DNA of 64,000 bases. It comes from Ehretia macrophylla. Its lineage: Eukaryota > Streptophyta > Magnoliopsida > Boraginales > Ehretiaceae. The stretch covers positions 22,470,139 through 22,534,138 of the forward strand of contig CM075769.1 in the NCBI GenBank assembly GCA_037974665.1, in the 5' to 3' direction. The translations under genes were made by a program, and so were the position numbers. The notes under the pieces are model-generated. The model searched no databases, had not been told where the DNA came from, and was given only the letters and a program-made list of their open reading frames with translations. Positions 1 through 12,900 of this stretch are shown piece after piece; the first letter of the stretch is position 1; every line of letters starts with the position of its first letter.

Positions 1-656
1 AATTATGAAGTTAATGTTAAGATACAAATGAATAAGTCAATATAAACACGTAGTCAGATGCAATTAATTACTAACATTTAAACTGACACTTAATTAAACA
101 CAAGAAAATAAATCTAACTACTATAAACAATAAAAATAGGTGATAATATTTTAGTTAATCAATATAAAAATTTATGAAATGCTTCTAAAAGAAATATCAA
201 AATAGTGCAAAATAGTTGATTTAACTAATTAAACATTTAATTAAATGCAGTTATATGCCATTAAATGCATGCCGGGTTCGGGTTATAACAGTGAGGTTAT
301 AGAAACCTCTATTACTCATTGCATTTACCGTCATTTTCTGCTGAGGTGTAAGACCTTTAAAGAAATAATGCAAAAGTTCGTGACGGGCAAACCCATGGTA
401 AGGACACTGATTCCTAAGATCAATAAATCTTTCTCAAGCTTTATGAAAAGGCTCTGAGTTCGATTGAACGAATGACATGATGTTTGTTCGCAGAGTAGTG
501 GTTCTGGCAATTGGGAAGAACCTATGTAAGAATTTCTGAACAAGTTCTTCCCAATATATAATAACTCTTGCGTCTAGTTGTTAATCTCCAGAATAAGGGT
601 TACAAATGTCATGTTTCAGCCTTAGCCTAGCGATGGGTCGGGGTCGGGGCGTGACA
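1..656 (+). repeat. Gypsy-type LTR 3' portion (fragment)
   Basis: Non-coding sequence whose right edge ends in GGGGTCGGGGCGTGACA, the same style of terminus as the complete gypsy LTRs in this window (end at 656). The start lies outside the window, so no TSD can be tested. It is probably a solo LTR or element end nested in the next LTR-like stretch. The small open frames in it resemble nothing known. Confidence 0.5.
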
Positions 657-1722
657 ACTTGATTGTTTGATTATGTGTTTGAGTGTTCAATATGGTTTTA
701 ATGCTTGATTTCTTGGTTATGTGCATGAGTGTTTAATGTGGTTTAAATGTTTGATTGTCGTGAATGAATAAACGTGCTTGAATATGCATGCAATGCGTCG
801 TGTTGTGAAAGGTTGCAACCTTTGAACCAGACGCGGTTGGTTTGTGTCTCCCTGGGCAGTATTGGGCTATCAGGCAATGACATGACCACCGATGTTCTAT
901 TCTCTATCTCGAATAGACGGAGTGCTCCATAAGGGTCTGGGTCATAGGAGTCTAGTCAGAGTACATCTGAAGTATATCTGGTGTATTAGGGCAGATCCAG
1001 AATGGTGTTTAGGGGAAGGATATCAATACAACAAGTGTAAGTGTTACAAGCGTATGTGTTTATTTACTTTACATGTCTCGCACTATTTATACGTGATGCT
1101 TATTTCTTATTTCAAGTGTTTACTTATCTTATATTATTATTCAAGCTATTTATATTTGTCTCATATTATCTTGTCATGGCATGATTTCAAAAGGTGGTTT
1201 CAAAGATTAAAATGTTTTCCAAAACTTCTCGTGCATTGCCCCCTTCCTCACTGAGTTTGTGTAAACTCACCCTATTTCATAACACATTTCAGGTAAAGCC
1301 GAGTTAGAGTCTCGAGGAGTTTGGAAGTGATAGCTTTGCTTACATTATTTTGGATGATGTATATTACTAATTGATGAGTTTATATAGATTATATTGTAAT
1401 GTCTTTTCTTGGTGCTCATAAGGTGTATATTGTTGTAATGGAGAATTATTGTTGGGATGTAGTCCTTGGTATTGAAGAGTTGTTTCGAAGGCGGGTTGTG
1501 TAAAATACATGAATGTTTTTGAGATGTTGCATGGTTAGATTTTTTATTGTATGGATAGAGTGTACGGGCTAATGTAGTGTGCCTTAGCGGATTTAAGAGG
1601 AGTGATCTTCTTAAGTCTGTGGCATCACAATCCCAGGTTGTTTGTGGTTTATGTAAGTTTGAATTCTTTTGTTTTTTGTGGTATTAGAGACTGTATTAGT
1701 GATTAAAAATGGGGTTGTGACA
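657..1722 (+). repeat. LTR-derived sequence ending in GGGGTTGTGACA
   Basis: AT-rich non-coding stretch with the layout of the long gypsy LTRs seen elsewhere (a GGTTGCAACC segment near 810, then a GGGTC-TAGGAG-GTACATCTG segment near 940-990). It ends in GTGACA at 1722, followed by CTAAT as a possible target duplication. It abuts the last recognisable CACTA exon, so an LTR element probably inserted into that gene. The upstream half is not visible. Confidence 0.45.
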
Positions 1723-1727
1723 CTAAT

Positions 1728-2517
1728 GGTCTACGTTGCCTGAGTGACAGTAACATCGACGTCTCGTTGCATCAATTCAGCTGGGAGAATGGTGGATGCA
1801 CTGTTTGATCCCTTCCCAATGCGGATCTCTTGTGAACCGAGTCCATAGACGTGTCCCAATCTAAAGCCACCTCGAAAAATATATGGTCGGGGTCAATAGG
1901 CCACATCGTGGGGTTGGCTTGGTTCGCCGCCTGACGCTGTTGGAGCATCTCATTATATTGCTCCTGTAAAGAGAAATTTGAAATAATAAGTGTCCTTATT
2001 ACTTTATAACAGACTTAGTACATTATAATAATACTTAACATTATCTGAGCAGCCTTTTCGTCAGAGTAATGGGTTTCATAACCCACTTTTTTGCTATATG
2101 TTGCTTTGAAAACATCAGCATGGGTCACCCGACGACTTTCTTTTAACTCCTGCATTATTAATGAATAATTAGTACATAATTGTAAGATAAGACATAAAAT
2201 AAAATAATTTATGTATTTGAACTTATTACATAATTGGTTTACATACCATCATTCTCTTTCACTCATGAAAAGCAGTGGCACCCGAATAATGGACCATCAT
2301 ATTTTTCTCCTTGTTTTTTTTTGTTTGTATTAGCTTTATTTATCCACTTTTGATCCCCTCCCCCCTCCCCCCCCCCCCCCCCCCCCCATTTAATTCGTAT
2401 TTGTGTCCAATTTTCCTCTGTGATCCATTTAGGACACTTGTTTACTTTACACGTCTTATTCAATAGGTCCTTCAACCTCTCTCTTGCCTTGAAATGGAAA
2501 TGATTCCAAATCCAGGC
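1728..2517 (-). pseudogene. En/Spm (PF03004-like) transposase-associated protein, 3' exons
   Basis: Three exon-like blocks on the minus strand, about 2517-2247, 2149-2040 and 1963-1728, are bounded by GT and AG signals. The first carries WNHFHFKARERLKDLL, the second a motif of the form SRRVTHADVFKATYS, the third GGFRLGHVYGLGS. This order matches the plant Ptta/En/Spm family (first ORF of CACTA elements), whose hallmark is a GGxxKGRVYGLG-like segment. The frame joins that of the 15033-15067 exon once the chromovirus and one copy of its target duplication are removed. Damage: a run of about 30 C at 2358-2388 inside the first block, a stop shortly after it, and a stop near the 3' end. It cannot make protein as it stands. 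Confidence 0.75.
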
Positions 2518-4981
2518 TGTCACGCCCCGACCCAACCCCACGCTAAAAGGTTAAGTCCAGACCTGACAAACGAACAGAGTCTCTTCTATACCGTGGATAT
2601 TCTGGTAACCTGCAAACATCAAATAAACCACAATACAAAACTAGAACTTTAACAACTCCAACTCTAACTATTTTTCAGCTTCAATGCCATCCGAGCCTTA
2701 AGCAATACAAGACATAATAAATACATACAAGCATGCAATCAGCAATCCTAAAGTCTTTATCTTTATCCGCTTATCATACCACTCGATGTTATCAATTAAA
2801 CCTTCTTATAATTTAAACTAACCATTCGACCATTGCATTCATACCCCAAGCACACAACAAAGCAAGAAGTAGAGTTATAAGTTATTACATGCCACAGTTA
2901 CCCGTCTCAAACTACATCCATCTAACTTACAAGATTACAGCTACATAAATATATACATGAGCCCATAGGCTCCAAAATTAGACATAATATAATAGAAGTA
3001 AGCCTTCACATAGTCTAGCAAAAACACATCCACCTCAAGCAAATAGTACACAGCAATTAGGGCAATTGCTCAGCCTGCACCTCCTCTTCCTCTCCATCAA
3101 CCACAATGAGCCAGGGATCAACCTCAGCACCTCCTGAAACATGTTAGCGAGGTATGAGCAACCATAATTGTCCAGTGAGGGATATAGTCTACCGGGGCGT
3201 GCAATGCAACAGTTAACACAAATAAAGCATTTAAATAATAAAATAGCAATGTTTATGACAAGTAACCACACATTAAAAAGGATACGATTCACTTTAACCC
3301 CAACACTGCAAAATTCATTTGATCTTCAATAACGAACGACGAACCTCGATCAATATGCCGACATAACCCCAATAACTCCAGTGGGTGTACTCCGGATGTA
3401 TTCCAAGAATCCTACGACCCAATACCCCTTGACAATCTCTGGACCAGGCGAGTGAGGGATTAGAACATGGAGATCGAATATCCACTAGCAAGCCCGCTGC
3501 CGCCTAGCCGATATCCAATACATCCACCCCTGACACTATGGTTGCGTAACCACTATGCAATGCATTTTAGCCAATGACAATATAACAATAAAACAGAGCA
3601 ATAACACACAGGAGGGTCAACAAAGAAGGTTGCCCTCGAAAATAGTCAAAACATAAGCGTTAGCAAGAAATTAACTAAATGAATACAAAGAGGTCATTAA
3701 CATACTTTTCACAAAACTTTTCCAAAAGCGCACAATTAACTTAAAACTACATGTAAACACATAATAAGCATTTACAAGACTATAGATGTGCAAAACAACC
3801 AGATTTCCACTTTTTCCCCTTTGCAACTTAATCTATTTGATTGCAAAACAAAAGGTAATGTTCTAGTTTCACGAGTGAGCTATACCATACTTCTAATTAC
3901 TCCTTATGCCACCCCTAGGACCCTCGAAATTACCCAATTACCTGCGATTACCACAAAAGCCCTAATTGTCCCTTTGTGAGTTTGTACTACACGTACCCTA
4001 ACCGCAACTCAACCGAGAGTTAGAAAATCATATATAGCACCTACATATCCTAATAATACCAAATGTGATGCCCAAATTAACTAGGATCTGCAATAGACCC
4101 GAAATTCCTTTTCTAAAAGTCGCCAATTTCATGTTTTAGCTAAGTTCCGAGCAATTAAACCTCACGGGGTCATTAAGCTACCTTCATTAACATTTAAAGA
4201 ACCTAATTGAAGCATTGAATCAAGCTATAAGGCACATTTTCTCAAAACCCTAAATTTTCATCACTATTCATGCCCTATAATCAAACAATCGAATTTAACC
4301 GTTTAAAAAGCTAAACAATTGCATAAATATGGTCTCTATAACATGTATATAACTTATAAAGATAGCATCAACTTTGAATTCACAAAAAGAGTGCAAAATC
4401 GCTCACCAAAAACGCGTAGGAGCTAATAAAAAGCTAGTAAACCCTCAAAACCACTTGTTCCTTGCTTGGTAGCACTTGAAATCAAGATTTGGTGAGCAAA
4501 AATTCTCACCTTTCCTTCCTAGTTGTTGTCGGGTTTGGCAAGGGACATAAGGGGTACTTTCTAAATTGTTTTTGAGTTGTGTTGTATGTAAAATGTGCTA
4601 TTATGTATATATGTTTAATATATGCTATATTAATATGTGGTGTTGACAATAAAAATGAGTCAAAATGACATATAAAGCCTACTTAAATCTATTCCCATAC
4701 AATTAGTTTCATTTAGCCCATTACTACTTGTTTTACTATTCACCCGATCCACTAAAATATTTCCTAAACTAATGCTCCTAACACTAATCGTTCAAACGCA
4801 TATTTTTCTCATTCCTCAAATAATTAATATAATTTAAGAAAAATGTTAATTCAAAGAAAATAAGTAGTTGAAAAATGCAATAAATAGTAACCAATAGTGC
4901 AATAAGTAATTACATAGTTAAAATGCATAAATAGTGAATGCAACAGTTAATAAAAGTACAGTAATATTCTTGGACGTCACA
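2518..4981 (-). repeat. 3' LTR of left chromovirus
   Basis: LTR of 2464 bp that starts TGTGACGTCC at 4981 and ends GGGGCGTGACA at 2518 on the minus strand. It differs from its partner 5' LTR by about 8% over the first 230 bases by eye, so the insertion is old. It contains no coding sequence. Confidence 0.9.
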
Positions 4982-4998
4982 CCCTCTCCCCCTTAAAC
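4982..4998 (-). other. Polypurine tract of left chromovirus
   Basis: On the minus strand a TTTAAGGGGGAGAGGG purine run lies directly before the 3' LTR. This is the expected plus-strand priming site for reverse transcription. The right copy has the equivalent run at 61476-61488. Confidence 0.85.
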
Positions 4999-5002
4999 TA
5001 AT

Positions 5003-8000
5003 TGCGTCCACGCAATTCTTATATGATTCAGCGAACAACTCAGGATATCTCTCTCGCATCTGATCTTCTCTCTCCCATGTAACATCCTCTAACCTACGAT
5101 GATCCCATATATTTTAACCATCGGGATGCTTTTAATTTTGAGCTCTTGCACTTTCCAGTCCATAACCCGAAGAGGTCTCTCCGTATAAGTCAAAGTCTCA
5201 CTGATCTCTAACGGCTCAGACTCAAGAATATGAGAATGATCTGGTTGATATTTCCGAAGCATAGAGACATGGAAGACATCATGAAGTCGACCCAAACTCA
5301 GAGGCAAAGCTAATATGTTGGCCAATGCACCAACTTTCTCAGTTATTTCAAACGGTCCTACATATCTCGGACTGAGTTTACCCCATTTACCATGCTGAAT
5401 CAAACCTTTTCGAGGAGAGATTTTCATAAATACCCGATCACCCACGGTAAATTCCAAATCTCGGTGGCACCTATCTGCATAACTTTTTTGCCGACTTTGT
5501 GCTGTAACCATTCTGTTTTTGATAAGCTACGCATTATCAATCATTTTGTTCATCTATGGTAATAAAGTAGGGTCAATAGCTTTCATCTCTCGAACCTCAT
5601 TCCAATATAAAGGAGATCTACATTTACACCTATACAGTGCTTCATACGGTGCCATACCAATAGTAGCTTGGTAACTATTGTTATAGGCGAATTCTGCAAG
5701 TGGCAAATCTCTCTCCCAACTCTTACCAAAGTCCAAAATACAAGCTCGTAACATATCCTCGAGTATCCTGATAGTCCTTTTAGATTGGCCGTCAGTTTGA
5801 GGGTGATAAGATGTACTGAAGCTCAATGTCGTGCCTAAAGCTTTCTGAATCTTCTGCCAGAATTGAGATGTGAATCTGGGATCTCTGTCTAACAAAATAC
5901 TCTTTCGAGTTCCATGAAGCCTAATGATATTTTCAACATACAACTCAGCTAGCTTGTCAAGAGAATTAGTTTCTTCGTGGTAATAAAATGAGAAGTTTTG
6001 GTTAGTTTATCAACAACAACCCAAACTGAATCATTACCCTTCGAAGATCTTGGCAGGTCTGACACGAAATCCATAGTAACGTGGTCCCATTTCTAGTTAG
6101 GAATAGCTAATGGCTGTAATAACCTTGCAGGTCTCTGATGCTTAGCTTTAACTTTCTGACAGGTCACACATCTAGCCACATAATTAGCAATCTCTCTTTT
6201 CATATTATTCCACTAGAAGTTCTGTTTCAAATCTCGATACATCTTTGTACTACCTGGATGGATAGTATACTTTGAATTGTGTGCCTCGACAAGTATTTCT
6301 TTCTTTAAGGTTGGCTCACTCGGAATACATATTCTGCCCTTGAATTTAAGAATGCCATCATCATGAAGTTTAAAGTCCGACTGTCCCCATTTAGACTTTT
6401 CTAAGATTTTTAACAATTGAGGGTCAGTCTGTTGTGCATCATTAATCCTGGATAACAACAAGGATTGAATCTGCAAACTTGTAAATTGAATGCCTAAATT
6501 TGAAGTATTTGGTTTCCACAAACATAATTCCTCCATTAACTCCCAATTCTTGATAATCAAACTAGCAATTGTAGCCTTTCGGCTCAAAGCATCAGCAACT
6601 ATATTGGCCTTATTTGGTAGATAATTAATAGTACAATTATAATCCTCAAGTAATTCCAACCAACACCTCTGCCTCATATTCAGCTCTTTCTGTGAAAACA
6701 GATATTTCAGACTCTTGTGATTTGTGAAAATTTCAAATTTGTTACCGTAGAGATAGTGACGCCATTTCTTTAGTGCAAAGATAATAGCCGCAAACTCAAG
6801 ATCGTGCGTTGGATAATTGAGTTCATAGGGTTTCAATTTTCTTGAGGCATATGCAATAACTTTTCCATTCTGGATTAACACATTGCCCCAACCCTCCTTT
6901 GAAGCATCACTGTATATTACTAGGTTATCAGTCCCCTCGGGTAGTGCAATAATAGGAGCCGTGGCAAGTCTCTTTTTTAGTTTTTGAAAACTAGCCTCAC
7001 ATTTCTCATTCCAGGAAAACACAATTTTCTTTTAAGTAAGCTAAGTCAAGGGTCCAGCAATTTAAGAGAAATCCTTGACAAATCTTCTATAATAACCTGC
7101 TAAACCCAGAAAATTACAGATCTCGATAACAGTCTCAGGCCGTTTCCATGCCAATACAACCTCAATCTTCGCCGGATCAATAGATATACCATCCTGCGAG
7201 AGTAAATGACCCAGAAAAGTAACTTGCTTCAACCAGAATTTACATTTGCTGAATTTCGCAAACAATTTATGCTAATGTAGAGTCTGTAATACAATCCTCA
7301 GATGTTGTTCGTGTTCATCCTCTGATTTAGAATATCCTAGAATATCATCAATAAAAATAACCACAAACTGGTCCAGATACGATCGAAATACTCTCTGCAT
7401 TAGATCTATAAATGCGGCGGGAGCATTAGTCAAGCCAAACAACAATACAACAAACTCATAGTGACCATATCTAGTTTTTGACGCAGTTTTAGGCACATCA
7501 TCTTTCTTAATCCTCAATTGATAATGACCCTGCCTCATATCAAGTTTAGAAAATACCTTGGCACACTGCAACTGATCAAATAACTCTTCAATTAAAGGCA
7601 ACGGATACTTGTTTTTAATAGTTACCTGATTGAGACCCCGATAATCAATACATAAGCAAACAGATCCGTCCTTCTTTTTAACAAACAAGACTGGTACACT
7701 CCAAGGTGAAGAACTTGGCTGAATGAATCCCTTCTCAAGCAAACCCTGCAGCTGAACTTTCAATTCCTGCAATTCAGGTGGAGCCATCCTATACAGAGTC
7801 CTAGAGATAGGTGTAGTCCCCGGCAATAAATCAATCACAAACTCTATCTCTCTATCAGGTGGCAGACCAGGTAATTCCTTATGAAACACCCCCCGAAACT
7901 CTCTCACTATAGGCACTTCATTTAGTTTCAATTTATCCCCAGGTTGATTAATTAGATAAGCAAGATAAGCCTCACAACCTTTACCCAACATTTTTGATGC

Positions 8001-8395
8001 TTTAATAGAGGAAATTATAAGGGTTCCAGTTGATTTCCTACTTCCAACTATTTCACTTACAGGCTGGTCAGGCAATTCTAGTTTCACAATCTTCTTCCAA
8101 CAATCAACTTGCCCATAGTATCTTCCTAACCAATCTATCCCTAATATAATTTCAAAGTCGCGGAAAGGTAGAATAATCAAATCAACAAGAAACATGCGAC
8201 CCTCAATATAAATATTACATGCCTTACAAATAGACTCAGTAACAAACTTCGGACCCATAGGTGTATAAACCACAATCTTATGCAACAATTTATCATGTTT
8301 CAATTTAGCATTTTGTGCACAAATAGGTGTAATAAATAAATGTGTAGCCCCGGAGTCAATTAAAACTTTAATCGACTAATCATTAAGAAGAAAAG
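5003..8395 (-). pseudogene. Chromovirus pol polyprotein (left copy), broken
   Basis: Domains on the minus strand in order: aspartic protease with LIDSGATH (near 8350), reverse transcriptase with FIDDILGYS (about 7330), RNase H with YSDASKEG (about 6900), integrase zinc finger (H-H-C-C, about 6280-6150), integrase core (D near 6070, D near 5890), and an SH3-like then chromodomain tail (about 5400-5010). Stops or frameshifts fall after RT (about 7270), between RT and RNase H (about 7030), in the integrase N-terminal region, and in the chromodomain (about 5090). The third integrase catalytic residue reads SKRTI where the right copy has SERTI, so Glu is replaced by Lys. Not functional. Some stops (LT*KK, PN*KWDH) are shared with the right copy. 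Confidence 0.9.
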
Positions 8396-9616
8396 TACAT
8401 TCTACCACCGTAGTTGTATCCGGAAGCTCTTCCGCATCCACGGCAAATACTCGGGTCTGACCTCGAGGTGTTGGTGCTGCAGTTGGTGCCCTAGTCTGAG
8501 TGCCCTGACCAGATGTCTGACCCCTGGGATTCTTGAATTTCAAATAATCCTTGACCCTGTACTGGTCACTACCACATCCTGTGCACTTGTTCAATTTCTT
8601 CCAGCAATTTTTCTCTGTATGGCCCTGGCACTGGCAGAAGCTACACTACTGATGACGTCTTGTAACAGTGCCTCCCGTAGGAGCTCTATAAGTAGAGGTA
8701 GCTGAACTACCCTACTGAGACCGTGCTACCACTGGATGAGGTTGTCCCTGATTCTAACTCTGTACAGGTCGCGGCTGAGTCTAAGTAGGTCCGGTATAAC
8801 TCTGAGTTTGCCTCGGCTGCTGACTCTAACCAGCTGAGTAAGTCTGCCTTTGATATCCCTGACTCTGTGTTTGATGAGATCATTTACTGGACTGACTCGG
8901 CTCCCCAAATAGAACTACCTTCCATTTCTCATATCTTGCAGCTATCCTGACTGCCGTTGCATAAGAGGGATAATCCAGAGTAGAAAAATTCAACGAAATA
9001 TTAGGCCTAAGCCCCATAATAAACCTCTGAATCTTCTTGCTCTCTGGCTACACTAAAGCTGGTACATAACAGGATAAGCGGGTAAAAGCAGCATCATATT
9101 GATCAACTGTCATACTGCCCTGTGTCAGATTAATAAACTCTTGCTCCCGTCTCTTTATGGCTGTCTTTGTGATATATTTCTCTCGAAACTCACTTACAAA
9201 TTCAGCCCAAGTCCATGGTGTTGCTTCAGCTTCCTACCTAGAATTCATTTATGCCCCCATTGCTCGGCATCCCTCTTGAGCAGAAATTCAGCACAAGCAA
9301 CCTTCCTCGCATCAGTGTACTCGAGGCCAATAAGAATTTTCTCAACCTTGTTCAACCATCTCTCAGCCAATATGTCATCAGGCTCTCCGAAGAAGCTAGA
9401 CGGACCACGGTGCAGGAATTTCTCAAGATAATTACCACCACCGCCCTCTGTTCTACCTTGGCCCTACCCAGGATTACTTGCAGGTACATTACCTCCCTTC
9501 CTGTGCAACACCTATGCAATCTGACCTATTGCAGTAGTCAACTGTGCATTGATCGTCTGCTGATCCACTTCTTCATCCCCATAATTCAAATTACAATTCT
9601 GATGACAAGGCCCCAT
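8396..9616 (-). pseudogene. Chromovirus gag (left copy), degraded
   Basis: Minus-strand counterpart of the right-copy gag at 54625-55833. It starts at an ATG near 9616. It keeps recognisable pieces such as the GEPDD-LAERWLNKVEKIL segment (about 9400-9330) and the second CCHC knuckle CTGCGSDQYRVKDY, whose last Cys is now Tyr. Many stops and frameshifts break it. It would have formed the nucleocapsid of virus-like particles. Confidence 0.8.
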
Positions 9617-9973
9617 CTCAAATAACTAGAATGCAAAGTATTATGACAAGCATATATGTAGTCCACAAATAAGTCACATAAAGATAATCTCAAATAAGTT
9701 CACTTGAAATCACATATAAATCATACAAACACTTTATACACAAAATATACAAATAAAACACTTAGTCATACTTTCCATTCTAAACTTTTCACATTCATAC
9801 AATGACTCATAAAAAGACATTTCACATTCTCATTTCCATGCTAGCATGTTCTTTACTAAATCGATCTTTTACTTAGTCAATCAAAGAAACACTTATTCAT
9901 ACAATTACACTTTCACATAATAGACCTTTACCCCACAGACCGAGAAATCTATCCTGGCTCATGCATTCTATAA
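9617..9973 (-). other. Chromovirus 5' untranslated leader (left copy)
   Basis: Non-coding, AT-rich stretch between the primer binding site and the gag start. It aligns in reverse with 54266-54624 of the right copy. No other feature seen. Confidence 0.6.
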
Positions 9974-9985
9974 GCTCTGATACCA
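9974..9985 (-). other. Primer binding site (initiator tRNA-Met type)
   Basis: On the minus strand TGGTATCAGAGC lies 6 nt after the 5' LTR end. It matches the plant initiator tRNA-Met 3' end used by most plant LTR elements. The right copy has a damaged version. Confidence 0.9.
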
Positions 9986-9991
9986 CCTAAA

Positions 9992-12900
9992 TGTCACTCC
10001 CCGACCCAACCCCATGCTAAAAGGTTAAGTTCGAACCCAACAAACGGACAGAGTCTCCTATGTACCGTAGACATTCTGGTTACCTGCAAACATCAAATAA
10101 ACCACAATACAAAACTCGAACTTCAACAACTCCAACTCTAACTATTCTCTAGCTTCAAGGCCATCTGAGCCTTAAGCAATACAAGACATAATAAATACAT
10201 ACAAGCTTGCAATCAGCAATCCTAGAGTCTTTATCTTTATCTGCTTATCATACCACTCGATGTTATCAGTTAAACATTCTTATAATTTAAGCTAACCATT
10301 CGACCATTGCATTCACACCCCAAGCACACAACAAAGCAAGAAGTAGAGTTATAAGTTATTACATGCCACAGTTACCCATCTCATACTACATTCATCTAAC
10401 TTACAAGCTTACAACTGCACAAATATATATATGAGCCTATAGGCTCCAAAATAGGACATAATATAATACAAGTAGGACTTCACATAGTCTAACAATAAAC
10501 ATATCCACCTCAAGCAAATAGTACATAGCAATCAGGGCAACTGCTCAGCCTACACCTCATCCTCCTCTCCTTCAACCACAATCAGCTGGGGATCAATGTC
10601 ACGCCCCAACTCGACTTTACCTACGATCAGTCAAGACACAATGAAATTTTGGCATTATAATGACAGTAACACGGATACCGGGGCTCTAAACCAAACCCTT
10701 TGTAACTCATACAACCAAACTTCAAAGATCAACAACAACTCCACAACCATTTCAACAACATACAACACAACCATTTCCATATGTTAAACAACCATTCAAT
10801 AGTTCATTCATAAATTATACGCCTCTATTCCAACATCAATCCATAGGCTATATCATACATTTGCAAAATAGATTATAAACCAGTCTAGCAACATAATCAT
10901 GTTCAAAAGAAAGACTACTAAACTAGCATTATATAAGTCTTTATCTTTAAGTTGTTAAACAATACATCATACTACAAAAACTAAGACAAACTCATAGATA
11001 TAACTCCGACACATAAGACTTGTCCACGTAAGGCACATTCTCAGCTTCCTGAGGCATGTACCCGTAATCTGATTCAGTAACATCTGATTGTAGCAAATGA
11101 ATAAGAGTGAGCTTATATAAAACAAAGCCCCGTGAGGAATTCGATAGATCTTTGAAAACATTTACTTTACCACATTGGAAATCAACCTATGAGCAACAAC
11201 TCGCAATTAACACTGATAACAATACAACTATAGTAATAACAGTAAACACACAATAAGGATACGATACACTTGTTGATGAAGCTCTATACACCATTTCAAT
11301 GCTTACCAACTCCTCCAAATCCAATGACACAATCCTGAGGTACCTTAACTTAGACCCACACCCCATGGCCTCTCCCCCCATGCAAGATAGGGATTAGCCA
11401 TGATAACTGTGCCCACAACCCAGGATGCCTCCCGAGGTGACACAACATTATCAAAGCTCACAAAAATGACTCTGACTCAATTCGAGAAGTCAACAATGAG
11501 GGTTGCTCTACTCTGGACTCATAACAACAATAATAATTTCAATTCTTGAAGTCAACAACAAGGGTTGCTCGACTCCCAACACTTACCTTCCGAGAGATTA
11601 GCAACGAAAGTGCCCAATTCCCGGTAATCCAACATTTAACAACCAACAATCAATTAAACCATATTTCAACAACCAATTAAACAGCATTTAACAATCAACA
11701 ACTATACAATTTAGAAATAATTAAGTTAGATGACAAAGTAGGCTATCTAACTCAACATGCATTTAAACCAACATTCAACCCCTCTCTTAATCAACAACAA
11801 TCCAAGAATCAACTACCCAAACACTATCCAAACAACCAAAGACAACATTTCAACATATTAAAGAAAGACAACACAAACTTCTAAAAGTCATAACTTACAA
11901 TCTAGAAATCCAATAACCTCTAAACCACTTTCTGTCACTCAACCACACATGCAACTACATTAACCCTGTCAAAACTCAACCAAAAGGCATCCAGAATAAG
12001 CCCAACAACCCAAATTCCTCAATGTCCCATGGCTGAATTTTTCGGAGTTTTGCCACGACATCCAAACCAAAAATTCGGCATTACAACATTACTAGCCTAT
12101 AATTAACAAACTTTTAGAAGCAACAATCAATCAATTCCAACCACTACAACAACAATTATTCAACAATGAACCTAAAATTCAATTTTAATAGTCGAAAAAT
12201 AGAAATACATGCTACTACCGTTCAAAACTTATATAAACGCACATAAATGATCATTGGCATCTACTGAGCAATAATCTAAAGACAAATTAACATTTCATCA
12301 AATAAAAATTTAATTATATGAAAATGACATAAAATAGTATTTTGAGATCTAGAATTTTTCTCTCACCTTTGATATTCTATGATGCTAGAAATGTGTGCAA
12401 TAGATGTCCAACAAGTGAAATCAAGCCTTGGATGAAGAGATTTGGCTTTGAAATGCAACTTCTAATGAAAAATTACTTTCAAAACTTGAAGAAAATTTCT
12501 TTCTTTTTCTCCTATGGTGCTCACGGCAATGTCAGTGTAAAATAAGGTATTTTTGTGCTATTTTAGTGTGTGTAGATGCTTATATAGCATAGGTCAACAA
12601 AAATTGCGAAGTCAAAGTCGATTTAAGTTGATTTTCTAGTCTTTTAATTGCATTTTTATACTATTTTGATCAAAAACTACTAAACTACTTCATTTACTAT
12701 ATTTAATAGATAAAATTTAGGTGACAAAGATTTTCATATGCTAACACATGTACACCACTCAGGTAAAAACTCGATTTTTACAAAAGAAGGTGTAAAAACC
12801 TTTAAAATTCCTAATCCGATTTAAAATCTATTTTAATCAGACATGGGTCTATTAATATCCGAGGACTAGGTTTTAAGACGTTTAAAACACATGTGTAAAA

